A DNA stretch of 64,000 nt, taken from NCBI RefSeq assembly GCF_003324565.1, contig NZ_QOLA01000023.1:1-64000 (forward strand). Reading direction: 5' to 3'. Shown here one piece after another: positions 7,518 to 16,664 of this stretch. Below the pieces are notes generated by a model. It searched no databases and was not told the origin of the DNA. It was given only the letters and a program-made list of their open reading frames with translations. Positions within the stretch are counted from its first letter, which is position 1, and every line of letters begins with the position of its first letter. This DNA comes from Streptomyces sp. SDr-06 (lineage in GTDB: Bacteria > Actinomycetota > Actinomycetes > Streptomycetales > Streptomycetaceae). The position numbers and the translations under genes were made by a program.

Positions 7518-8381
7518 ATGGTGCGGCGCATCGATGTGACGGGGGCCGGCGGGGTGCGCCTCGCCGCCTGGGAGTTTGCGGAGCAGCCCAAGGCCCGCGC
7601 GGAGACCGAGGGCGCTCCGGGTGTCTTACTGCTCCACGGACTGATGGGCCGGGCCTCGCACTGGGCCTCCACGGCCCGCTGGCTCGCCGAGAAACACCGG
7701 CCGGTCGCCCTCGACCAGCGCGGCCACGGCCGCAGCGACAAACCCGCCGACGGCCCCTTCACGCGCGAGGTCTACGTGGCCGACGCCGAGGCCGCCGTGG
7801 AGCAGTTGGGCCTCGCCCCCGTCACCCTCATCGGCCACTCCATGGGCGCCCTCACCGCCTGGCAGCTCGCCGCCAAGCGCCCCGACCTGGTCCGCGCCCT
7901 CGTCATCTGCGACATGCGCGCCTCGGCGCTCGGCGCGGCCTCGCAGCGCGAGTGGGAGGACTGGTTCAAGTCCTGGCCGGTGCCGTTCGCCACGCTGGCC
8001 GACGTACGCAAGTGGTTCGGCGAGGACGACCCCTGGGTCGAGCGGCCGAGCCCTTCGCGGGGCGAGTTCTTCGCCGAGGTGATGGCCGAGCGGGCCGACG
8101 GCTGGCGCCCGGTGTTCTCCCGCCGCCAGATGCTGACCTCGCGCGAGACCTGGGTGTACGACGCGCACTGGGAGGAGCTCGCCCAGGTCGAGTGCCCCGC
8201 GCTCGTGGTGCGGGGGCTGGACGGGGAGCTGGGCCGCGCGGAGTCCCAGGAGATGGTCCGGGTCCTGCCGCGCGGGCAGTACGCGGAGGTGGCCGATGCG
8301 GGGCATCTCGTCCACTACGACCAGCCGGAGGGGTGGCGCGACGCGATCGAGCCGTTCCTCGACGGGGTGCTCACCCCCTGA
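7518..8381 (+). CDS. alpha/beta-fold hydrolase
   Basis: A 287-residue hydrolase with the standard landmarks: the oxyanion-hole LLHGLMG (HG at 40-41), DQRGHGRS (66-73), the nucleophile elbow GHSMG (Ser108), and a catalytic-type His in DAGHLVHYDQPEGW near the C-terminus. Candidate substrates are esters, lactones or C-C bonds of the MhpC/BphD type; the sequence does not decide. The ATG at 7518 follows agggggtgccagggcac. There is no signal peptide, so it is cytoplasmic. A LexA-like box 60 nt upstream hints at DNA-damage control. It ends before a short repeat cluster and converges with the ABC exporter. Confidence 0.85.
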   Translation: MVRRIDVTGAGGVRLAAWEFAEQPKARAETEGAPGVLLLHGLMGRASHWASTARWLAEKHRPVALDQRGHGRSDKPADGPFTREVYVADAEAAVEQLGLAPVTLIGHSMGALTAWQLAAKRPDLVRALVICDMRASALGAASQREWEDWFKSWPVPFATLADVRKWFGEDDPWVERPSPSRGEFFAEVMAERADGWRPVFSRRQMLTSRETWVYDAHWEELAQVECPALVVRGLDGELGRAESQEMVRVLPRGQYAEVADAGHLVHYDQPEGWRDAIEPFLDGVLTP

Positions 8382-8402
8382 ACCCCGCCGCGCCGGGGCG
8401 CC

Positions 8403-8487
8403 CCTTGCGCAGTTCCTCGCGCCCCTTGAAACCCGGTTTCGTCCGCGGACCGTGGACGGCTGGTCGCGCAGTTCCCCGCGCCCCCAG
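8403..8487. repeat. two copies of the cgcgcagttcc repeat
   Basis: Copies of (t)gcgcagttcctcgcgcccctt and ggtcgcgcagttccccgcgcccc end near 8427 and 8484, separated by cgtccgcggaccgtggacggctg. They lie between convergent genes and may act as a terminator for either strand. Confidence 0.65.
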
Positions 8488-8515
8488 CAGAGTGGGCCCT
8501 GCGGGGGCGGGGGCG

Positions 8516-10123
8516 TCAGCCTGTGCTTACTGCTGTCAGGATTTCCGGGAGGCGGGATGCCGCTCGGGGGGCCGCCGCCTTCAGGCCCAGCCAGCTGATG
8601 AGTGCTCCGTACGCGGCTCCCAGGGGGAGCAGCAGCCACAGGGCGTCGTGGTTGGCGGACACGTGCAGCCAGATCGCCAGCGCGATCATCGGCGCGCACA
8701 GCAGCGTGCTCACGGCCATCCCGCCCAGGACCGACAGGAACGCGATGCCGCCCTGCCCGGGCGCCACGTTCTTGCGGCTGTCCTGCGGGATCGAGTACGC
8801 CAGCGTCGCCGACGCCACCGAACCCGTCGCCAGCATCGCGCCGAGCAGCGCGAGCGCCAGCCCGACGACCTCGGGCAGCTTCGCCCAGTCGCCCAGCATG
8901 CCGGCCGTCACCGCCGCCACGAGCAGGGTGTACGGAAGCGTCACGAGCAGCAGCGCCAACGCCCGGGCGCGCAGCTCCAGATAGGCGTCCCGGGTCGAGG
9001 AGATGGTCAGGAGCACCATCCAGAACGCCGAGGTGTCCTGCCCGAACTGGTTGTACATCTGCATGCCGAGCATGCCCGTGGCGAAGCACGCGAAGTAGAC
9101 GGTGCCGCTGCCCTGGAGGGCGTTGAAGACCGGCACGATCAGGCCGATGGCGAGCGAGGTGATCCAGGCGGCCTTGGTCTTCGGATCCCGCCAGGCGTAG
9201 CGCAGCGTACGCAGCATCACGGTGCCGGTGCGGCCCTCGGGGAGGAGCGCGACGAGCCCCTTGCCCGAGGCGTCCTTGCGGGCGGCGTCGGCGGCCTGGA
9301 GCGTCGACCCGTCCGGCGTCGTCATCAGCTTCACCAGCGAGCGCTGCCAGGCGTACAGGAGGAGCCCCAACCCGGCCACGGCGACCAGGAGTTGGGCCAC
9401 CGCGCGTCCGTACGCCCCCGCGCTCGCCGAGTCGACCGCGCCGATCGCGGAGGCCGGCGGCAGCCAGCGCACCACGTGCGCGACCGGGTCGAGGGCGGAG
9501 AGGCCCCCGGTGCGGCCGAGCCGCTGCGCGCCGAAGTTCACGAACTGGATGCCGACCGCGATGACCAGGCCGCTCAGCACGGCGAGGTCGCGACCCTTGC
9601 GCGAGGTGAGGAGCCGGGTGTTGGCGGTGGCGACGGCGCGGGCGAGCGCGACGCACCCGAGCAGCGCCAGCGGCACCGCGAGGACCGCGATCACCGCCGC
9701 GCCGGGCCCGTGCGCCACGGCGATCGCCGAGCCGAGGATCAGGCAGAGCGTGAACAGCGGTCCGATGCCCACCAGGGAGGCCGCGAGCAGCGCGCCGACC
9801 AGGGGCCGCGGCCGCAGCGGCAGCATGACGAGCCGGGTCGGGTCCAGGGTTTCGTCGCCGCTCGGGAAGAAGAGCGGCATCACGGTCCAGCCGATGGCCA
9901 TCAGCGCCACGAGCAGCACGGTCAGGGTGCCGGCGTGCTCGTTGCCGCGCAGCACGATCAGGCCCAGCAGTTGCAGCGCCGCGAAGAGCAGGGCCAGGAC
10001 GGCGGAGGTGATGTAGGCGGCCCGGCGTCCGCCGGACTGCCGCAGCCCGTTCCTGAGCAGCGACAGCTTGAGGCGTACGAAGAGGGGTGTCAGGGCGGTG
10101 GCGTGGGGAGCGGGCGCGGTCAT
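8516..10123 (-). CDS. ABC transporter permease (ABC-2-like)
   Basis: A 535-residue integral membrane protein with about 10-12 hydrophobic segments spread over its length (for example AAYITSAVLALLFAALQLL, AVLSGLVIAVGIQF and VVGLALALLGAMLATGSV). Two halves flank a central hydrophilic region with an RTLRYAWRDPKTKAAW stretch. It is the membrane component of an exporter with the upstream ATPase: the two genes overlap by ATGA (10120-10123), which implies translational coupling. The substrate is unknown. A role in drug or lipid efflux is possible, but neighbours give no clue. Confidence 0.85.
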   Translation of the reverse strand: MTAPAPHATALTPLFVRLKLSLLRNGLRQSGGRRAAYITSAVLALLFAALQLLGLIVLRGNEHAGTLTVLLVALMAIGWTVMPLFFPSGDETLDPTRLVMLPLRPRPLVGALLAASLVGIGPLFTLCLILGSAIAVAHGPGAAVIAVLAVPLALLGCVALARAVATANTRLLTSRKGRDLAVLSGLVIAVGIQFVNFGAQRLGRTGGLSALDPVAHVVRWLPPASAIGAVDSASAGAYGRAVAQLLVAVAGLGLLLYAWQRSLVKLMTTPDGSTLQAADAARKDASGKGLVALLPEGRTGTVMLRTLRYAWRDPKTKAAWITSLAIGLIVPVFNALQGSGTVYFACFATGMLGMQMYNQFGQDTSAFWMVLLTISSTRDAYLELRARALALLLVTLPYTLLVAAVTAGMLGDWAKLPEVVGLALALLGAMLATGSVASATLAYSIPQDSRKNVAPGQGGIAFLSVLGGMAVSTLLCAPMIALAIWLHVSANHDALWLLLPLGAAYGALISWLGLKAAAPRAASRLPEILTAVSTG

Positions 10124-10941
10124 CGGGCGCCGCCGAGCCAGTCCAGCGAGTCCCCGGCGTCACGGCCGCTCGCGCCGACCAGTTCGAGGAAGGCGCTCTG
10201 CAGCGAGGCCGCGTCGCCGCGCACCTCGGCCAGGGTGCCCTGGGCGCGGATGCGGCCCGCGGCCATCACGGCCACCCAGTCGCACAGCGACTCCACGAGC
10301 TCCATGACGTGACTGGAGAAGACGACGGTGGCGCCCGAGGCGGTGTAGCGCTCCAGGACGCCGCGGATGGTCTGGGCGGACACCGGGTCCACGCCCTCGA
10401 ACGGCTCGTCCAGGAACAGCACTTCGGGGTTGTGCAGCAGGGCGGCGGCGAGCCCGATCTTCTTGCGCATGCCGGTCGAGTAGTCCACGACCAGCTTGTG
10501 CTGGGAGCCCGCGAGGTCGAGCACGTCCAGAAGCTGGGAGGCCCGCTTGTCGACCTCGGCGCCGGGCAGACCGCGCAGCCGCCCGGAGTAGCCGAGGAGT
10601 TCGCGTCCCGAGAGCCGCTCGAACAGGCGCAGCCCCTCCGGCAGCACGCCGATGCGGGACTTCACGGCGACCGGGTCGCGCCACACGTCGTGCCCGGCGA
10701 CCTCGACCGTGCCCTGGTCCGGCCTGAGGAGCCCGGTCACCATGGACAGGGTGGTGGTCTTGCCCGCGCCGTTCGGGCCGACCAGACCGATGAACTTGCC
10801 CGCGGGCAGCTCCAGATCGATCCCCGCGACCGCGATCTGCTCCCCGAAGCGCTTCCACAGTCCCTGGACGCGTACGGCGGGCGGCGCCGTACGCGCTCCG
10901 CCCACCGTGTCCGCCGAAGTCTCGGATGCCTGGTCCGGCAT
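10120..10941 (-). CDS. ABC transporter ATP-binding protein
   Basis: A 273-residue nucleotide-binding subunit. Walker A is GPNGAGKT (55-62), the signature loop is YSTGMRKK (154-161), Walker B is VLFLDEP (174-180), and the H-loop His is in VVFSSHVMELVE. STGM in place of SGGQ is a common variant in drug/Na+ exporter ATPases. The ATG at 10941 has AAAGG upstream. The gene overlaps the permease by 4 nt and starts 67 nt after the primase-like gene, so all three might be co-transcribed. Confidence 0.93.
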   Translation of the reverse strand: MPDQASETSADTVGGARTAPPAVRVQGLWKRFGEQIAVAGIDLELPAGKFIGLVGPNGAGKTTTLSMVTGLLRPDQGTVEVAGHDVWRDPVAVKSRIGVLPEGLRLFERLSGRELLGYSGRLRGLPGAEVDKRASQLLDVLDLAGSQHKLVVDYSTGMRKKIGLAAALLHNPEVLFLDEPFEGVDPVSAQTIRGVLERYTASGATVVFSSHVMELVESLCDWVAVMAAGRIRAQGTLAEVRGDAASLQSAFLELVGASGRDAGDSLDWLGGAR

Positions 10942-11008
10942 GCTGATGCCTTTCGTCCCCGTGATGATGCCTACCTGGACACCATAGGAGCCGGGGGCGG
11001 CACGAGCG

Positions 11009-11722
11009 CTAGGGGCGGCGTGACCTCGCCGCGGCGGCCTCGCGTCCACAGGCGTAGGCGAGCGGGCTGATCAGCTCCTCGGCGTCGGGCAGCCAGCGGT
11101 TCGCGGGGGTCGGGCGGCGCGCCCACTGCACCGCGCCCGACCCGCCGACCCGGGTCGGCGGCGCCGCCACGTAGTCGCCCTCGCCGCGCGTGATCAGGTC
11201 GACCGAGGCGGGCGTCCACCCCAACTTGCGGACGAGATCGGGGACCTTGGCGCCCGCGCCGGGCAGCACGAAGAAGAGCATCCGGCGGTCGGGGGTGCAG
11301 GTGACCGGGCCGAGCGTGAGCTCCATCCGCTCCATGCGGGCCAGCGCGAGGAACCCGGCCGACTCCGGTACGTCGATGGCGTCGAAGGTGCGCCCGGTGG
11401 GAAGCAGGATCGAGGAACGGGGGTGCTTGGACCACAGGCGGCGGGCGGCGACCGCGCTGCCGGTGGCCTGCGTCGCCCAGTCCGGCCGGGCCGGGTGCGC
11501 GCCCGGTTTCGGGCACGCCGTGTCACCGCACGAGCAGCGCTCGACCCCTTCGTCGGCCTCCAGGAAGGTGCCGGGGAAGACGTCCCAGTGCCGCTCCTCC
11601 GCATACCGTACGGCGCTGTCCAGGAGCTGTTCGCCGCGCTGCTTGGGGATCTGTGCGGATTCCGTATCCGTGACCGTGCCTGTGATGGTTTCTTCCACGA
11701 CGGACTCAACTCCGCCCACCAC
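11009..11722 (-). CDS. bifunctional primase/polymerase N-domain-like protein
   Basis: A protein of up to 237 residues with the prim-pol N-terminal-like arrangement LLDSAVRYAEERHWDVFPGTFLE, a CSCGDTACPKPGAHP cysteine cluster and the VDLITRGEGDYVAAPPT end segment. Streptomycetes carry several such stand-alone domains of unknown role. No helicase domain is attached. The first possible start is GTG at 11722; GTG at 11698, with GGCGGAG upstream and giving VEETITGT, is a good alternative. The clustered Cys residues could bind zinc. It diverges from the TPR regulator at 11958. Confidence 0.7.
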   Translation of the reverse strand: MVGGVESVVEETITGTVTDTESAQIPKQRGEQLLDSAVRYAEERHWDVFPGTFLEADEGVERCSCGDTACPKPGAHPARPDWATQATGSAVAARRLWSKHPRSSILLPTGRTFDAIDVPESAGFLALARMERMELTLGPVTCTPDRRMLFFVLPGAGAKVPDLVRKLGWTPASVDLITRGEGDYVAAPPTRVGGSGAVQWARRPTPANRWLPDAEELISPLAYACGREAAAARSRRP

Positions 11723-11914
11723 CGAGGGTTACGGGCGCGGCGAGCGTGGGATCAGCGGTATCGGTCCTGCATATGGGGCGCATGGGTGCATGGGCGGGGG
11801 CGCGCGTGGGGCTGTGTGTCGGTCGGCGGGTAGCCATATGCGGGGGAAGCACACAGGAATTCTGGCAATGACGCCATATTCCCGATTCCCCTCGTTTCTC
11901 TGCATATTCGCAGG

Positions 11915-11940
11915 GCAGTGATCACTGTGCTGATCACTGC
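11915..11940. promoter_or_regulatory. perfect 10-6-10 inverted repeat operator
   Basis: GCAGTGATCA, six bases (CTGTGC) and TGATCACTGC form a perfect inverted repeat ending 17 nt before the ATG of the TPR regulator. Dyad-symmetric sites of this quality are normally operators for dimeric regulators. Autoregulation by the downstream protein is the simplest guess. Confidence 0.7.
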
Positions 11941-11957
11941 CGCTCCAGGGGGTTCTC

Positions 11958-13340
11958 ATGGCAGCCAGGCCTCTCGTCGCCCGCCAGCCCAACGAACGGC
12001 TGCAGGCGCTCATCCAGGAAGCCGGATGTTCCAACGCCGGCCTCGCCCGCCGCGTGAACATGGTCGGCGCCGAGCGGGGCCTCGACCTCCGCTACGACAA
12101 GACGTCCGTGGCGCGCTGGCTGCGCGGACAGCAGCCGAGGGGGCGGGCTCCCGGCATCATCGCGGAGGCGCTCGGGCGCAAGCTGGGCCGCACGGTCACG
12201 ATCGACGAGATCGGCATGGCCAACGGCAAGAACCTCGCGTCGGGGGTGGGGCTCCAGTTCTCGCCCACCGTCCTCGGCGCCATCGAGCAGGTCTGCGAGC
12301 TGTGGCGCAGCGACGTGGGGCGCCGCGACTTCCTGTCCGGCTCCACCGTGGCGGCCTCGGCGCTGGTCGAGCCGAGCCGGGACTGGCTGATCACCGGGGC
12401 AGACGCGCAGGTGGCGCGCAACGCGGGCCAGCGCGTGGGCACCGCCGACGTCGAGGCCGTCAAGGCGATGACCGAGGCGCTGGTGCAGCTGGACCACCGG
12501 TTCGGGGCGGGCCATGTGCGCCCGGTCGTCGTCCACTACCTCAACAGCGTCGTGTCCGGCCTGCTCGCCGGGTCCTACCGGGAGTCCGTGGGGCGGCAGT
12601 TGTTCGCGGCGGTCGCCCGGCTCACCGAACTCGCCGGGTACATGGCCGTCGACACCGGCCAGCCCGGCCTCGCCCAGCGCTACTACATCCAGGCGCTGCG
12701 GCTCGCCCAGGCCGCCGACGACCGGGGTTACGGCGGCTACGTCCTGGCCGCGTCCATGAGCCACCTCGCCGCCCAGCTCGGCAACCCGCGCGAGATCGCC
12801 CAACTGGCGCGCGCCGCACAGGAGGGCGCGCGCGGCCGGGTCACCCCGCGCGCCGAGGCGATGTTCTACGCGGCCGAGGCGCGCGGGCACGCGCTGCTCG
12901 GCGACGCCCGCACCTGCCAGGCGGTGGCGGGCCGGGCGCTCACCGCGCTGGACGCGGCGGACCCCGGGTCCGGCGACGACCCGGGCTGGATCGCGCACTT
13001 CGACCACGCCTACCTCGCGGACGAACTCGCCCACTGCCACCGGGACCTGGGCCAGCCGGAGGCGGCGGCCCGGCGGGCCGAGGAGTCGCTGGCCGGGCAC
13101 CCCGAGTCGCGGGCCAGGCGGCGCGCCATCGGCCTCATCCTGCTCGCCACCGCGCAGGTCCAGCAGCGCGAGGTCGAGGAGGCGTGCGCCACGGGCACCC
13201 GCGCGGTGGAGCTCCTGTCCACGCTGCGCTCCAACCGGGGCGCGGACTATCTGGAGGACCTCCAGCAGCGCCTGGAACCGTACGGGGACGAGCCCGCCGT
13301 GCGGGAGTTCGGGGAGCGTCTGGAGGTCCAGGCGGCCTGA
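11958..13340 (+). CDS. HTH/TPR regulatory protein (NsdA-like architecture)
   Basis: A 460-residue protein. The N-terminus (about 10-75) reads as a DNA-binding region: NERLQALIQEAGCSNAGLARRVN and SVARWLRGQQPRG. The middle carries RRDFLSGSTVAASALV and the C-terminal two-thirds is helical with TPR-like repeats (YYIQALRLAQAADDRGYGGY and others). This architecture is found in streptomycete regulators of development and antibiotic production such as NsdA; assignment to a specific one is not possible here. The ATG at 11958 has CAGGGGG upstream. The perfect inverted repeat at 11915-11940 lies in its promoter region and suggests autoregulation. Confidence 0.78.
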   Translation: MAARPLVARQPNERLQALIQEAGCSNAGLARRVNMVGAERGLDLRYDKTSVARWLRGQQPRGRAPGIIAEALGRKLGRTVTIDEIGMANGKNLASGVGLQFSPTVLGAIEQVCELWRSDVGRRDFLSGSTVAASALVEPSRDWLITGADAQVARNAGQRVGTADVEAVKAMTEALVQLDHRFGAGHVRPVVVHYLNSVVSGLLAGSYRESVGRQLFAAVARLTELAGYMAVDTGQPGLAQRYYIQALRLAQAADDRGYGGYVLAASMSHLAAQLGNPREIAQLARAAQEGARGRVTPRAEAMFYAAEARGHALLGDARTCQAVAGRALTALDAADPGSGDDPGWIAHFDHAYLADELAHCHRDLGQPEAAARRAEESLAGHPESRARRRAIGLILLATAQVQQREVEEACATGTRAVELLSTLRSNRGADYLEDLQQRLEPYGDEPAVREFGERLEVQAA

Positions 13341-13431
13341 GGGGAGCGGGTTGAGGGAGGGCTTGGCAAGGGCGTAGGGGCACCCGGTAGCGTGAACCGA
13401 CGATTCCGTAGGTCCACGTACAGGAGTTCCG

Positions 13432-15024
13432 GTGACGCAGAGCCGACAGGGTGACGAGCCGCAGCTTCCGGCTGTACGGCCCGCGCACGAGGGCGTCGTG
13501 CTGCCCGCCGACGGAAGCGGCCCCCGTGCCGGGGAGCCGTTGCCCGCGCCTCCTGGAGCCCAGCCCTGGGATCAGCCCTGGGGCCCCCAGGGCCACGCCT
13601 CGCAGCCGCCGCCTCCCCTCGCCCGGCCGCAGGGACCGGCGACGATCGGGCAGCCCCTCCCGCCCGAGAACGGCGGCCGGGACGCGGACGCCACGCAGTA
13701 CATAGCGCCCGTGCCCGGCGACTCCGGCAGCGAGGCCACGCAGTACCTCGCGCCAGTGCCGGGCGGTAACAACGGGGACTCCGAGGCGACCCAGTACATC
13801 GCGCCCATGCCCGGGAGCTCCGGCAGTGAGGCGACGCAGTACATCGGGCCGCTGCCGGGCGGTCATGGGGACTCGGAGGCGACGCAGTACATCGCGGCCG
13901 CGCCCGGGAGCTCCGGCAGTGAGGCGACGCAGTACATCGCGCCCGTGCCCGCCGGTTCGGGCGGTGAGGCCACGCAGTACATCGCCCCGGTCTCCGGCCG
14001 GGCCGGAGCGCTGCCGCCGGAGCACGCCGGCGAGTCGACCGCCTTCCTCGGCGCCCAGGCCCCCGGCCAGGACGCGGGACCGACCCAGATGCTGCCGCCG
14101 GTGCCCCCGCCCCCGCAGGACGCGCCGTACGGGATACGCCCGGGCGCTCCGGGTGAGCGGCAGCCCCCCGCCGAGTTCGACAGCCTCTTCCGGGCCGACG
14201 GGCCGCCCCAACAGGGCGCCGAATCCGCCCAGTTGCCGCGCTTCCAGCCCTCCGTCCCGCTGAACCGGCCCCAGTCGCAGGCGCCCTACCAGCCGCCGCA
14301 GGCGCCGGGGCCGCAGTTCGCGGCGCAGCCCCCGTACCAGGAGCCCGGCGGGCAGCCGTCCGGGTACGGGCCGGAGGCGCCCCGGCGCAAGTCGCGGGTC
14401 GGCCTCATCGCCGCCGTGGTCGTCGGCTGCGCTGCGATCGGGCTCGGCGCGGGCGCGCTGCTCAGCGGCGGCGGGGACGACGCCAAGAAGGACGACAAGC
14501 AGCCCGCGGGCGTCAGCTCGCCCGCCACCGGCGACGGCGGCGGCGCCAAGGCGGCCGACGACCCCGCCAAGGCGCAGGCCGAGGCGCTGGACAAGGTGCT
14601 CGCCGACAGCGGCAACAGCCGGGACGCGGTGATCGGCGCCGTCGCCGACATCCGCAAGTGCGACAAGCTCGACCAGGCGGCCGCCACGCTGCGCTCGGCC
14701 GCCAAGCAGCGCGGTGACCTGGTGACGCGCCTGGGCCAGCTCTCCGTCGACAAGCTGCCGAACCACGACCAGCTCTCCGCCGCGCTCACCAAGGCGTGGC
14801 AGTCCTCGGCCGCGGCCGACGACCACTACGCGGCATGGGCGGACGCGGTCGCCGGTGACAAGGGGAAGGGCTGCAAGGACGGGCACGCCAAGCGGACGAA
14901 GGACGCGGGCCTCGGCGACAAGGCGAGCGGTGACGCGACCAAGTCGAAGCAGGAGGCCTCCGGGCTCTGGAACGCCATCGCCACGAAGTGGAACCTGACC
15001 AAGCGTGGAGCCACCCAGCTCTAG
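13432..15024 (+). CDS. membrane-anchored protein with tandem ATQYI repeats
   Basis: A 530-residue protein in three parts. The N-terminal cytoplasmic half is Pro/Gly-rich and has seven near-identical repeats (about 84-192) built on EATQYIAPVPGSSGS, with decayed copies ESTAFLGA and GPTQMLPP after them. One transmembrane helix follows (about 322-345, after PRRKSR). The rest is an extracytoplasmic Ala/Lys/Asp-rich domain with two cysteines. The repeated Thr-Gln could be targets for Ser/Thr kinases or FHA domains; that is inference. GTG at 13432 has CAGGAG 7 nt upstream. A possible promoter is TTGGCA (13363) with TAGCGT (13388), though the 19-nt spacing is long. Confidence 0.85.
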   Translation: MTQSRQGDEPQLPAVRPAHEGVVLPADGSGPRAGEPLPAPPGAQPWDQPWGPQGHASQPPPPLARPQGPATIGQPLPPENGGRDADATQYIAPVPGDSGSEATQYLAPVPGGNNGDSEATQYIAPMPGSSGSEATQYIGPLPGGHGDSEATQYIAAAPGSSGSEATQYIAPVPAGSGGEATQYIAPVSGRAGALPPEHAGESTAFLGAQAPGQDAGPTQMLPPVPPPPQDAPYGIRPGAPGERQPPAEFDSLFRADGPPQQGAESAQLPRFQPSVPLNRPQSQAPYQPPQAPGPQFAAQPPYQEPGGQPSGYGPEAPRRKSRVGLIAAVVVGCAAIGLGAGALLSGGGDDAKKDDKQPAGVSSPATGDGGGAKAADDPAKAQAEALDKVLADSGNSRDAVIGAVADIRKCDKLDQAAATLRSAAKQRGDLVTRLGQLSVDKLPNHDQLSAALTKAWQSSAAADDHYAAWADAVAGDKGKGCKDGHAKRTKDAGLGDKASGDATKSKQEASGLWNAIATKWNLTKRGATQL

Positions 15025-15044
15025 CGCGCGGGCGTCCGTGCTTC

Positions 15045-15064
15045 CGCCCGGTGGTCCCCGGGCG
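15045..15064. terminator. hairpin between convergent genes
   Basis: cgcccgg (15045-15051) pairs with ccgggcg (15058-15064) across 6 nt, between the convergent ATQYI-repeat gene and the substrate-binding lipoprotein gene. It could serve both strands. Confidence 0.5.
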
Positions 15065-15129
15065 CGGGCCGTCAGGGGCTGGTCGCGCCCGGGTGGCGGA
15101 ACGCGCCGGGGCACGGCCCCGCGCCGCGG

Positions 15130-16491
15130 TCAGCCGTTCGCCGCGGTGTTCTCCAGGGTGGAGCTCACGTCCACGAAGCCCTTCTTCAGGGAGACCAGCC
15201 GGCCGTCGCGCACGACCTGGAACGTGGCCTGGCGGTTGACGATGCGGGGGAAGTCCGGAGCCGCCAGCATGTCCTCGAAGCGCCAGCGCAGGTCGGGGGT
15301 GAGGCCGCCGGTGTTCACACTGACGCCCTTGTTGAGCGCGCGCACCACGTCCACGGCGCGCACCGAGTCCTGGCCGAGCGACTCGACGACCTTCTTCAGG
15401 GCCGTGTACGCGATCCACGTGGTCTGCACCCCGGCGTCCGCCGCGTCGATCGCGTCGTCCCCGAAGGCCTGTTCGCGGATGACCTTCTTCATCGGGTCCC
15501 AGCGCGGGTCGTCGGCCTCCGGATACCAGCCGGTGACGTACGCGCCCTCGAAGGGGCCGTCCTTGCCGCCGGTGCGGTCGATGAGCGGCTGGCCGATGGA
15601 GCCGATGACGGACGCCACCCGCACCTTCTGGTCGTCGCTCTCCACCCGCCGGAAGGAGTCGAAGAAGGTCTCTGTGCGGTCGCCGAGCACGGCCGTCACG
15701 CAGCCCTTCCGCGCCTTCTGCCCGGCCGCCTTGCGACCGAGCCGGTTCACCTGCGCGGGATCCGCCCCGGCCTGCGCGAGGGCGCGCTGGGCCTCGGCGG
15801 TGTAGTCGCCGGCGTCCTCGGTCGTACGGATGTCGGCGACCGGCTTGCGGTGTGCGGCGAGCAGCCCGGCGTTGAGCAGGGTCGGCAGCACGTCGCCGGC
15901 GATGGTGTCGGGGCGTACCAGCGAGACCGCTTCGCAGTCCGGGGCGAGCTGCTGTCCGCTGCCCGCGATGAGAGCGGCCTGGCCGCCGTTGACGGGGTAG
16001 GACAGCGCGCTGGTGAACTCCTGGTCGGATATGCCGTATCCGCCGAGGTAGGGGATGCCGGCCACTTCGAGGGAGGGCATGAAGGCGCTGCCGTACTGGC
16101 TGTAGGAGCCGACGACGGCGACCGCCTTCTCCTTCACCGCGCGGCGTGCGCAGTCCGAGGCGCCGGTCGCGGTGTTGTGCTCGTTGCAGGTGTGGACGTT
16201 CAGCTCGTGGCCGTCGATGCCGCCGTTGGCGTTGACCCAGCGGGCGAACGCCTTCGCCATGGCGGGCATGCCGGGGGTGTTGGTGGCCGAGGTGCCGTCG
16301 GGGGCCCAGGTCATCACGGTGATGGGCTCCCTGGAGCCCCCCGCGACTCCAGGGAGTACACCGCAGCCGGTCAGGGCGCCGACGCCGACCGCCGAACACG
16401 TGGCGAACACGGCGGCCTTCGAGCTGATCGAACTGATCGAGCGCCAGGGCCTGGTCGAGCCCCGAGGACGCCGCCATCCGTAACCGGTCAT
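15130..16491 (-). CDS. branched-chain amino-acid-type substrate-binding lipoprotein
   Basis: A 453-residue periplasmic-binding-like protein of the LivJ/receptor family. After a basic N-terminus, a hydrophobic stretch ends in the lipobox LTGC, so it should be lipid-anchored outside the membrane. The type I fold shows in ITVMTWAPDGTSATNTPGM, INGGIDGHELNV-like sequence (ANGGIDGHELNVHTC) and AVVGSYSQYGSAF. No permease or ATPase genes adjoin it, so it is an orphan that either shares another transporter or acts as a sensor. The start is ATG at 16491, though GTG at 16503, with GAGG 5 nt upstream, is a credible alternative. Confidence 0.8.
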   Translation of the reverse strand: MTGYGWRRPRGSTRPWRSISSISSKAAVFATCSAVGVGALTGCGVLPGVAGGSREPITVMTWAPDGTSATNTPGMPAMAKAFARWVNANGGIDGHELNVHTCNEHNTATGASDCARRAVKEKAVAVVGSYSQYGSAFMPSLEVAGIPYLGGYGISDQEFTSALSYPVNGGQAALIAGSGQQLAPDCEAVSLVRPDTIAGDVLPTLLNAGLLAAHRKPVADIRTTEDAGDYTAEAQRALAQAGADPAQVNRLGRKAAGQKARKGCVTAVLGDRTETFFDSFRRVESDDQKVRVASVIGSIGQPLIDRTGGKDGPFEGAYVTGWYPEADDPRWDPMKKVIREQAFGDDAIDAADAGVQTTWIAYTALKKVVESLGQDSVRAVDVVRALNKGVSVNTGGLTPDLRWRFEDMLAAPDFPRIVNRQATFQVVRDGRLVSLKKGFVDVSSTLENTAANG

Positions 16492-16664
16492 GTGCCCACA
16501 CACTTCCGCCTCATGGGTAACGGCGAAGTGAGCATGCTTCAACGCAGGGTGACACAAAGGTGAATTGCAGGGGCCGGTCGGGCGGCGATCGTGGGGAACG
16601 TACGATCGAAAACGTGCAGCAAGGTTCAGCAAGCCCTTCCCGTCGCGGCCGTCGCTCCTCCACC

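Noticed and set aside
8516..10163. Alternative long frames overlapping the ABC permease on both strands
   Set aside because: Arg/Pro/Ala-rich translations without motifs, typical of GC-rich shadow frames; the permease frame has coherent transmembrane segments.
13681..14010. CRISPR-like spacing of repeats
   Set aside because: The repeats are in-frame coding units (EATQYIAPVPG) of one protein, with no spacer diversity or cas genes.
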